This document shows positions 15,732 to 26,100 of a DNA stretch of 38,870 bases, one piece after another. The notes below the pieces were generated by a model, which saw nothing but the letters and a program-made list of their open reading frames with translations, was not told the DNA's origin and ran no database searches. The translations under genes were made by a program, and so were the position numbers. The DNA is from CAIKNB01 sp041658705. Its GTDB lineage: Bacteria > Patescibacteriota > Patescibacteriia > 2-12-FULL-60-25. Position 1 is the stretch's first letter, and every line of letters starts with the position of its first letter. The DNA lies in assembly GCA_041658705.1 (NCBI GenBank), contig JBAZZT010000014.1:1-38870 (forward strand), read 5' to 3'.

Positions 15732-16757
15732 TTATTTCGTGTGTTGCACCGAATTGGCCAAGGCGGCAAAAATCTCGCGGAACTCGTAGGTCGTCGCGGT
15801 ATTGGCTTCGTAGCTCAACACCAAGATTGTACCATCCGCGTCAAGGTAAGTCGTGAGCCCGTCGGCCGAACGCCACATCTCATATCCGATCTTGTTCTTG
15901 CCGCTCGTATATCCGCTGTCACGACCCAACCAGCCGCCCAAATATTGTCCGGCCGGTAAGGTGCGTTCGCTTAATCTGATTTCGGCCGGCGTGCCGGTCT
16001 TGATCACGGCGAGTTTGAAGTTGATCGCGTCAGGCGTGAGTTGCCAACCGGTCGGCATCAGAAAATTCCAGCCGCTCCAATTGGTCTTGGACATCTTAGC
16101 CGAGCTTTCCAAGCTAGCTTTGGCCGCGGCCGGATCGAACAGGCTGGCGAGTTCGCTGCCGTCCGGGAAACCGTCACCATCGGAATCCTTGAGCGTAGGA
16201 TTGGTGCCCAAGATGGCTTCTGCCGCATCAGTCAGGCCATCGCCGTCGGTATCCGTGCCCGGCAAGATTTGAGGAGCCGGGGTCGGGGTTGGCGCTTCGC
16301 TCGTGGGCGGCGGGATGTTCGAGTTCGGCGCGACCGTCGTCGCGGTTTCAGTCGGTGTCGACGGTGCGGTCTCGACCACCGGCGGCTGTTCGACATTGTT
16401 TTGCGGTGCCGTAGTCTCGGGCAGATTAGCCGTCTCTTCGGTCGGCGTACCGCGCAACAAATACCAGGCGCCGAGGCTGATGCCGACGAGCAAGATGACT
16501 CCGCCGATTATGGCGTAGATGGTCCAGGGCAGACGCTTTTTTTCTCCTCCGCTGGGCGGAGACATCTGCGGCACGTTGATATTCGCCGATTCCAACCCGG
16601 CGAAGATATCTTCCGGCTCTTTGCCTCCGGTCTTAGGCGTCGGTTCCGGCGCGGGTGCGGCGGCGGGCGCGCTCGGAACGAAAGGCGGCGCAACCGGCGC
16701 TGACGGCAAAGGCGAAATCGGTTCTACGGGCAAATTCGGCGGGGTGTTGTCGAACAT
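15732..16757 (-). CDS. Membrane protein with thrombospondin type-3 repeats
   Basis: This 341-residue protein has a Pro-rich cytoplasmic head, one membrane helix (about 82-103, TIYAIIGGVILLVGISLGAW), a Pro/Thr-rich linker, and a Ca-binding thrombospondin-3 pair (DTDGDGLTDAAEAILGTNP, DSDGDGFPDGSEL). Its C-terminal domain (WSGWNFLMPTGWQLTPDAI) parallels that of the downstream 438-residue protein but there is no fibronectin domain. ATG 16757 is chosen; the frame could extend 5 residues to a TTG. It is an operon member between the 105-residue protein and the paralogue. Confidence 0.8.
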   Translation of the reverse strand: MFDNTPPNLPVEPISPLPSAPVAPPFVPSAPAAAPAPEPTPKTGGKEPEDIFAGLESANINVPQMSPPSGGEKKRLPWTIYAIIGGVILLVGISLGAWYLLRGTPTEETANLPETTAPQNNVEQPPVVETAPSTPTETATTVAPNSNIPPPTSEAPTPTPAPQILPGTDTDGDGLTDAAEAILGTNPTLKDSDGDGFPDGSELASLFDPAAAKASLESSAKMSKTNWSGWNFLMPTGWQLTPDAINFKLAVIKTGTPAEIRLSERTLPAGQYLGGWLGRDSGYTSGKNKIGYEMWRSADGLTTYLDADGTILVLSYEANTATTYEFREIFAALANSVQHTK

Positions 16758-16785
16758 ATGCGTGGCGTTCAATTCCTAATTAGCT

Positions 16786-17103
16786 TTATTGCGTAATTCG
16801 TTGTTTACTTCCGTCCAATTTCTGCATCGCCTGTTTAGTCGCTTCGCTCCAGGTGCTTGAGATGACCGGCGGCATTTTTTCTCCGTTGGCGGCATTCTGA
16901 TCGCGGATTTTTTGTTCCTGCGGGTTGAGCGAATCCTGGGCCGCGGCTTTGGTGTTTTTGTTCGTCGAAACGCTCGCCGCCGGTTTGCCTAACGCAACAT
17001 CCGGACCAACGTTGCGATTGCGCAACCATATCAAACCTCCGACCACTCCGGCTATGATCACGATAGAAGCTGTTGCGATTAATGCGATTTTTTTCCAGGG
17101 CAT
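16786..17103 (-). CDS. Small single-pass membrane protein
   Basis: This 105-residue protein has a start MPWKK and a membrane helix at about residues 6-27 (IALIATASIVIIAGVVGGLIWL). A polar extracellular part rich in Asn, Lys and Gln follows, with no cysteines. I do not recognise it. It begins 4 bases after the stop of the giant gene, so it is surely co-transcribed; it may be an accessory of the surface proteins, but no motif shows this. Confidence 0.75.
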   Translation of the reverse strand: MPWKKIALIATASIVIIAGVVGGLIWLRNRNVGPDVALGKPAASVSTNKNTKAAAQDSLNPQEQKIRDQNAANGEKMPPVISSTWSEATKQAMQKLDGSKQRITQ

Positions 17104-17107
17104 AGCT

Positions 17108-20100
17108 TTATGGGCAATCCGGCTGTCCGGGTCCTATATCACTCATGTTCAAGGCGCAGCGTTTGCTCTTGGACAACCATTCTTTGCTTTCGGTAACTTC
17201 GATGTCACTCCCGCCGGTCTGCGAGAAGACGTGCCAAATCTGTCCCACACCCTGGGGCGGGAAATAATCCCGCACTTCAAGTTGGGTCACGACCGTGGTC
17301 TTGAGCCCATTCGTATGGAAGTCGTCGTTCGCGTTCTGCCAAACGTTAAAGTAATCGGCCACATAGAACTCATACGTTCCTCCTCCGGACAACTTGCGGC
17401 TGAATTTTGACACCATGGGAGAAACATTCCCGCCTTCGCAAGATTCGCAAGTCGTATTTTCTTTTACGCAATACAAGCGTGCATAGGGGTATTGGTTCAA
17501 GTCCCTCTTGCCCACCATGTACCAATAAATGTCGCGTTTGCAATCCGCGCCGCCGCAACTAGCATAGTTGAACAACTCGTCGATATCACGCTTTTGGGTC
17601 TGTCCGCAAATGCCATAGGCCAGTTGCGAGCAAGAGTTGGGGTCGAGGCAATCGTTGTCATGCGCCGAAACCGGATATGGAGTCGTCGGCCAGTTCGGAT
17701 TGTATATTTCGTTATAGGCTAAACCTGCCGGCAGGATCAAGTGCGGATCGACGGTCGAGTTGGGTGCACTAGTCCAAGATACGACGGTCAAAGTCTCGTA
17801 CTTGCCCACGCGCGGCATGAGGAAAATCGTGCCGTTGGCGTTGTTGACGCCGTCGGTCTTGAAGTTATCTTTAGAGAAAGCGCCGCTGGTATACGGCCAG
17901 TACCCGCCGTTAATCGACTCATCCACGATGTTGTTCGCGTTCCAAGTCGAAGAGTTGCACTTCGGCCGGGTCTTGTCCGCGCCGGTGCACGGGTTGTCGG
18001 CGTAGGAATCCACGACGATCTTGTACGTGGTGCAGGCGGGACTGGTGTTGAGCGTGTTGAACTTGAACTTGCCGTTTTCGTCGGTGAAAGTCTCGTCCAC
18101 TTTGACGCCTTTATACATGAGCGAGATGCGCGCTCCCGGCACCGGCTGGTTTTGCCACACTACGTCGCGCACTTGTCCCTGGATGAGGCCTGTGCCTTTA
18201 TCTTGCGAACACTTTTTGCAGCCGCCGAACTGGCAGCTCATGGTGCATTTGGCGTTCGGATCCGGCGGGGGCGGGGGCGTGTTGCCTAAGTTGAATTTTG
18301 TCTTGAACGCATCGCTCGGCACTTCGGCGTAATCATAACCCAAAGCTTGGCAGGTCACGGCTTGCCCGTTGGAAGTCAGTCCGTCTTTGCCGTCGCATTG
18401 TTCCGGTCCGTTCTTGATGCCGTCGCCGCAATATCCTCCGGCCGCGGCCATGAACTTACAGCTCTGGCTGCACGCCAGACAGGTCGAATCGTAATCCGCG
18501 TTGCAGGTCACTTGGCCGTTCTGCGCGCCGTTGTCGCATTCCTCGACGTTCAAGTTGAGATAACCGTCGCCGCACAAATTCTTTTTGCATGCCTTGAGAC
18601 AAGGCTTGGTGTCGCCGTTGCCCGCGCCGTCATCGCACTCCTCATTTTGGTTCTTGATGCCGTCGCCGCACATGCCGATGGGCTGGCACTCGGTCCAGAG
18701 GTTCCGATGGCAAGCATCATTTTGGCCGCTCGGCGGTTTGCATGTCCGCACGTGCTGGGTTTCACGCTTGATGCCATCGACCGTCTTGAACAAATCGGTG
18801 CAGGCGACATACGAATAAGCCTGCTTTCCGTCGTAGGGGAAGAACGTTTTGGTCAAGCCGTTATATTTTCCGCACAGTTCGCTCGGCGTGCAATCCGCGT
18901 CGCTGTCGCACGGCGTAGTCGTCTTCGGTTGGATGATGTTGGTCTTGCCCACGCACAGCGCGCGCCCCGTGGTCTCGCTCGTGCCGTCGCATTCTTCATT
19001 CGGCCCATCGACTGTCGTATCTCCGCAATACGGGCCGTTGCCTTTGCAATCCACGGCGCAGCTCGCGGGATCGAGTTGCGATGACCAGGTACCGTTGAGC
19101 GGACCTTTATCGCAGATTTCTCCCGGCGAAAGCTGGTTGTCACCGCAATATCCCGCATAACCCGTGCAGCTCGCATTGCAATGCCCGTAGCTGCCGTTCA
19201 AGACGCCGTCGTCGCAAGCTTCTTCGGGCAAACACGCTTTGTTATTGGTGCAATCCGCTTCCAGGAGACACGCCGGATCAGCTTTTTCGCCGCCGCAGCT
19301 CTTGTCAACGCGTCCGTTGCCGCATTGCGCATCGGCCACGCATTGCGGATGTTGCGGATCATCGGCGAATCCCGTGCAATCGAATTTGCACGCCTGTTGT
19401 TTATGTCCGGGTTTGTTGTCCGCCGTCGTGCAAGATACGGGTTTGGTCTCGCCGATCTCGCAGGCTTCGTTGAGATTCTTGACGCCATCGCCGCAAGTCC
19501 CCGCGTCGGCGAATTTGCTGCCCGTGCACACGTCTTTGTATAGGAAGGTGCCTCCGAACTGGCGACATGACCCGACCGTGAGCGGCGTGGGCTGACAGGT
19601 ATCGCCGGCCGGACAATCTTTGGCCAGTTGGCAGGCGTTACCGGCTTTGGCGCATTTCTTGACTTGGCACAAAGCGTCACTCGCTCCCCCGTTCTGGCCG
19701 TTGCAATAATTGCCGTAGGCCTCGGTATTGACGCAACGATAGACGGCTGACGGCAAGGGCGGACTCCACCAGGTCTTGGGATTCTCCGGCGGGACTTCAA
19801 ACTCCGCGCCCAAGATGTACTGCGTGCCGGCGCTCTTGGAAGTGTATTGATACAGCCGCGAGACCGAATACGGATTGCCCGGCTTGAACATGGGGCAAGT
19901 GAACTCCATCTTTTTGCTTTGCCAACAAGTCTGGGGATCGATGTCCGGATCGGCTTGCCATACCCCCTTCTGCAGCGAGTAACCTTTGCAAGCTTCGTTC
20001 TCGGCGCAGTCATTCGTCGTCTGGCACGGCTTTTGGGATTTTTCGCAGCGTCCGCAACTCAAGAATTTGTTGATTGGATCAGTCGGCAGCGCGCCCAAAA

Positions 20101-23100
20101 TCTTGCCCAATTCAGCCGACCACGAAGGCCACAGCGAGTTGCTCGTGTTCTTGAGGTATGAACCTGACAGGAGTTCGGGATAACGGCCGATGGAACTCAC
20201 GCCCGCCACCAGCATCCCGTTGATGCGCTGGAAATCAGCCAAACGGATGGTGTCGCGCGCCAGCTTGGCTTTGAACGAATCGCAACGCAGGTCGTTCGCG
20301 GCATCCAGATACAGACACTCCCAATCAGCCGTGCAGAACACCGGACGTCCGGTCTCTTTGACCACATAAGGTTCGGTCGTGCCGCCGCCCGCCGGGATGC
20401 GACAGGTGTTGCTCTGCTGGGTCAGGTTGATGTTGAACGCCAGGTACTTGACCATCTGGCCATAGATCTCGAGCGTCTCCGGCTGCGCATCCGGATTGCG
20501 CGAGATGATGTACATGTTGGAATAGATCGGCCCGTCGGAAGCCACGCGGTTGGCCGCGGCGACATAAGCCGTGCCCTCGTCGAGGAGCGCGGGATAGCCG
20601 TCGAGCAAAGCGACTTTGGGTTTGCCTTTGAAGCCGCGCGACGCGTACCACTCCTGCGGCGATAAGTGCATGGGATTCTCCATGATGCGGATGCCGACAC
20701 CGTCTTTGGTCAATTCCGGATTGATCTTGGGATCGTAGGTAAAGAGATATTGGCGCAAGATGCCCTGATCTTTGTCGGCCAGCGTCGCGGGCACGGCATT
20801 GATCAGCATGGTCGGCAAATCATCGGTCTTGTCATGCGCCCCGCCCGCATCGCGGCAATACATGGTGGCGAAGTTGAAGAACGGTCCGCCGGAGAAGATC
20901 GTGTTCTTCAGGTTGGCGGAATTCTGCATGTCGCGGAAAGGCGAGGTGTTCAAGGTCGGCCAAGGATTTTCGCAAGCCAAGACAGCCACATGCGCCGTGC
21001 CGTCCAGCACCGTGCCTTTGGTCGAGGGTAGGCTGACGCTGTCCACCTCGACCTTGAGCGTCGCCGTGAGTACCGCGCTGCCGTTGGGCTGCTTGCCGCC
21101 TCCCACCAGGCTGTTGAAATCCTGTTTAGGTTTGATGTTTTTCGGATTTTGCGCCGAGGCGACGTCGACCAGTTTAGGATCGCTCGAGGACCAGGGCAGC
21201 CAAGTCCACTTATATTCCGCCGTGCTGCTCAAGGCTATGGCGACGCCGTTTTCGATGGCTTGCGCCTGCGCCGCGAAATCACGCGTCTCCGCGGAGTTGT
21301 TGGCGTTGATGAACAGATAAGGATGTTCTTGGCCGAGCTCTTCCTTGGTCACGTCGCTGACCGTGATCACGTTGACGGCGCAGATCTGATCGGTGGTCTG
21401 GAATTTCCAGGCGATGTCGCCGTCGCTGACCACGCCGAAGCTTGATTTGAGACCGACGCGGCCTTCGACAGCCGTGTTGTCGTCCAGGTCCTTGTCGCCG
21501 TGGAGCAAGATGCGATACGTGGTGTGCGGCGCCAAGACTTTGTCCAGGTTATAGATGAAGCGCGTCGCCGTGGCGCTGCCGTTCATGGGTTCGAGCTGGC
21601 CGCCGACCCCGCCCACGCACCATTTTTCGGCATACGCCGGAGTTCCGGTGAACCAGGCGACGATATTGTCCCACGCTTGCTTAAATTTATTTTGCCAACC
21701 CGGCCCGTAAGTCTTGGGGATGAAGGCTTCCTTCGTGCCTTGAGGACATTCTTTGCCTTCGGGTTGACTGGCGAGTTCAAAGCTATTCACCACGCTGCCC
21801 GCCTGCATCGCGGAGTTGAATTCAAAACTGATTTGCGCGTTGCGGCACACTGCTTGGCCAGCGGCAGGAAAACTTTGTGAAAGTTTGGGACGTTCACGGC
21901 AACAGCCGGATTGATCCAGGCCGAAACCCGAAGCGCATTGCGCCTCGCTCGTATAACCGCATTGCAGACCGTAAGCCGCCTCTCCGCTCTTGCCCAAAAT
22001 CGTCGCCGTGAGCGTGGTCAAAGCCATGCCGGTTTGCGGGTCGGGCAATTTCAAGCCCACGATGTAAGCCAGTTGCGCGGCATCAGGCGGACCTTTTACG
22101 GCCGAGTAGACATGACCCAAGATCCCTTTCATGGCGTCCGCGTAAAGCGTGGACTTGAGATTTTTTATGTTCAAAGCGATTTGGTTGGCGACAAAATTGG
22201 ATGACGCGCCGATCTCGCACTCTTCGCCTGTTTCCAAGACGCCGTTGCCGCAGAAGCTCGGCGCCGTCTGGCCTTTGGGATTGGAATAATACGCCCCGGA
22301 ACCTTCGGCCAAGCAGGTGACGCCGCAGCCGTCGCCCCCGAGCGCATTGCCGTCATCGCAATCTTCCCCCGCATCCAGCCTGGCGTTGCCGCAACAATTC
22401 AAAATCTCGCCGACGGAACAAGCGATCGTTCCGCTGCGCAGACAAGTCGTCGAGTTGCAGCCGGGAGGGAAAGCCGGATCGTTGGAAGAATTCTTTTCGC
22501 ACGTCTCGCCGGGTTCCAAGCTGCCGTTGCCGCAGACCGCGCTGATTTGCGTATTGGATTTTGAACCTTCATGCAAGCAATCCTGGCTGCAACCGTCGCC
22601 GATGGTCGTATTGCCGTCATCGCAATCCTTGCCGTCGCCCACCACATCCCCGTTGCCGCAAGTCGTCTTACCCGCTTGGGCGCCCAAATGACGGCAACCT
22701 GTCGAACACCCGCGGTATTCATGCACAGAGCAAGTCCCGCCGGCAGCTTCGCAGGCTGCTTTGGCCGCCAGCTCCAAGCACGGGGTGTCGTCCGGCACCG
22801 GACTGGTCCCGGTGGCGGCTCCGCCCAGACAGGTCGGTCCAAAATCGCAAGTTTCGCCTTGCGCCTGATCGACGATGCCGTTGCCGCAAGTGCCGCCCGC
22901 AGCTACCAGCGGAACGGGTTTGAACAAGCAGACATCTTTATCGCAGATATCCAAACCGTCGATGCCGGGCTCGCACTCTTCACCAGCTTGCGCGCCGGAC
23001 GGCATGAGTTTGCAGGCGTCGCCCTTGGGCGTCTTGCCGGCTTTGCAGAATGTATTATCCGTCGTCTCGATGATGCCGTTGCCGCACACCGCGACTTTAT

Positions 23101-26100
23101 TCTGCACGCCGCCCGCTCCAGCCGCGCGGCAATTTTGCAGGCAACCGGCAGGCAGTTTGTCGCGCAACGTAGTCATGAGCGATCCGTTCAGGCGCCAAAA
23201 GTCCGCGACCGTCACATCCTTGGCGTTCCATGCCGCCCCGTTGGGATTGGCGAGTTTTTGGCCGTCTGCGCTGCATTTATCCGGTTTGCTCTGGGGAGTC
23301 GCCGTGAAGAGTTGACGCCCCTTGTCGTTGGTCTCCACTTTTTTCGCCGGCATGACCTCGACTTTTTCCGGTGCGCAATAAGCGTTGTCGCCTTGTTTGA
23401 TCCTGAAGGTCCAACTAAAACCCGCGAACTGGTTCAACCCGGTCATGGGTACGCCGTTTTTGCCCTGAATGCCCGTGTTCTCCTTGGTCAACGGATCAAG
23501 CGCATTCGGTCCGCCTTTCAGGAACACGCTGTAAAAACCTCCGGGATCGAATTGTCCGCCGTTCTTGAGCATCACGTCGATCTCCGTTTCATCCGGCCCC
23601 AAACTCACGCTGGCTAAAAGCGGCGCCGACATCTCGGCCGTATAACAACTCTCATTCAAACATTTCCTGACCTCGATGTTCTTGGGATCCAAGACTGACA
23701 CGGCGTCGAGCTTGCCCGAGAACTGGGCCCAGACCAGCGCGTTGCTGCACGCCTCATCGCACTGCGGAGCGTAATCCGTGACCCGCGGCGGGAGGAAGTT
23801 GACGTAGAGCTGTCCCAGCCCGCTCAACGCCGTCTTGTCCAAGTTGGCGCTGATGTCCACCGGTACGTTGCCGGTCTCGAAATGTCCGGTGACCGGCTGG
23901 CGGCAAGCTTTAGGTTTGATGAAATTATCCACCGAAGCGCGCGCATCGCTGGCTTTCCAATTCCAATCGTAGACGTCGCAATTCAGCACGATGCATTTGT
24001 CTCCCGCGGCTACCGGCAGCGCCTCATACTGCGTGGACTCCCCCGCATCGTGCATCGTGTAATTCGCCGGATTGAGGCCGACGGCGCCGACCTGCGAAGG
24101 CTCGTCCGTATCCTTGGTCTTGAATTTGAAACAGTAACCCAACTTTTCACCCTTGGGTCCGGTACCGCAGTTGGGCGCAGCCAACATGAAATCTCCGCTC
24201 TCCCCCGCTCCTTTGATATCGGTCGTGGCGTCGACGAGATAAGTCGTGCCGGTCGCGAACTTGTTGTTGGTCTTGGAATCCAAGAGGGTAAGCGTCACCA
24301 CGTCTTGCGTATTGCTTTCGTGCGTCAAGGCAAGATTGAAAATCTGGGCTACGCGATTGGCCGGCGCTTGGCATGGGTCTTCGTTCTTTCCCGTGCACTT
24401 ATATAGGAGGAAGGAGGCGGGTTTGACCGAGGCCGCATCCAAAGCCTGCGAGAAGCGCAGTTTGATGCTCGCGTCCACCGGCGCTTGGTCCCCGCCGGCG
24501 CGATTCAGCCAGGGCGAAGGCGAAGGCGTGGGCGGCACGCTCGGCGCGCACTCCTCGATGACATACGGCGCCAGCGGCATGAGTCCGGTCGAGGTGTGCC
24601 AAGCGAATTCGGAGTACGGCGTGACGACGCCGCAAGCTTCGTCTTTACCGCGACACTCGCCCGTGGGACAGCATTGGTATTTGTTCAGCGGTCCGCAAAT
24701 CTCCGGCGCCTCGTTGCAATTGCGCACTTGGAAGTTGACCCCGTTGGATTTGGCTTTGGCGGTGGACAAGACGACCGGACCGGATTGCGCGTTCTGCGGA
24801 ACCTGGCTTTGGACTTCTTGGTTGGTGTACGAACCCACGGCGCCCGGTTTATTGGGATAAAAAGTCACGTTCGGTTTATCGAAGCCGAACCGATCGCCGA
24901 AGATCTTGATCGGCGTGCCGACCGGACCGACCGCTGGCTCGATGGCGCAGATGCCCGGCTTGTCCGAAACTCCGGGGAGCAGGGTGAAGGTCAAGGCATT
25001 GGTCAGCTTGCCGTCTTGACGCTTGACTTTGACTTCGTATTTTCCGTCGCTCGTCGGTTGGTTGTTGAGGAAAGTGGAAGGCGCTTTGACTATGATGCGA
25101 TCGTCGCGCCAAAATCCCGCGCTGCAAGTCGAGGGAAAACTCGCATCACCCACGGCTTCGCTCAAGCCGTTGGAGAAGATAACGCTGCCCAAGGAAAAAC
25201 CGAGGTTCTTGCCGTAGAGCGTCAGATATTCCTGGCGCTGGCCTTGCGCTGGATCGATCGAATCGAGCGTCGGCACGGCGTCCAAAGTCTTTTCCAAGAC
25301 CGTGAAGACGACCTTGTTGCTCTCCAGCGTACCCACGCGCACCGCCACGTCATACGGACCGGAGTTGACCACGGGCAGTTTGAAATGCGCTTTTGTATCC
25401 GCCCATGGCGTGGCGCTCAACACATAATCCTCGGAGCCGAAAAATATCTTGCCCGGCGTGGTGCCGAAACCTTGGCCCACGGCATCCACCTCTTTGCCCA
25501 CTGTCTCGGCCGCCGGAGATACGGCGCACAAACCCGGACGCGTCACGTCATTGACCAAAAAATTCTCAAGCTTGGGACCTGGATCCTGGTCGCTCCTGTC
25601 GCTCAAGCCGCTTGTCCCGTTTTTGATTGCGATCGGCCCCGAAGCCGCGCCGTCAGGCACAGCGACGATGGCTTGCGTATTCGACCAGCCCTTCAGGTTG
25701 GTGCAAGCCGCCGGCACATTCGCCGCTCTGTCGTCCGCCGAGTTATTGGGATCACCTAAAAAGGTCACGCTCCCTGTGCTGCCGAAACCTATGCCGCTCA
25801 AAGTCACGAAAGTCCCGGGCCGCCCGTCCATTGGCGTAATACTCTTGATCACCGGCTTATCCACGCAGATGTTGTTGATGCAAAATCCCGAGACGCATTG
25901 CGCGTTCGAGGTGCAAGCCGCACCGCTGCAAGCGCCGCAATACTCCGGCGAGTTGGCATCGCCGCCGCAATCGACGCCGGTCTCGCCCTTGTCCACGTCT
26001 TGTTTGGCGTTGAAACAATGTTCCGGACGGAGCATGACGCCGACGCCGACGCTCTTGGCCGAATTAGTGTCCACGTCGTCGGCCGTGGCGGAAAGCGTGT

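Noticed and set aside
18400..23100. Regularly repeated CCGTTGCCGCA motif suggesting a DNA repeat array
   Set aside because: It is the codon-level trace of the CGNG protein repeats inside one gene, at irregular spacing.
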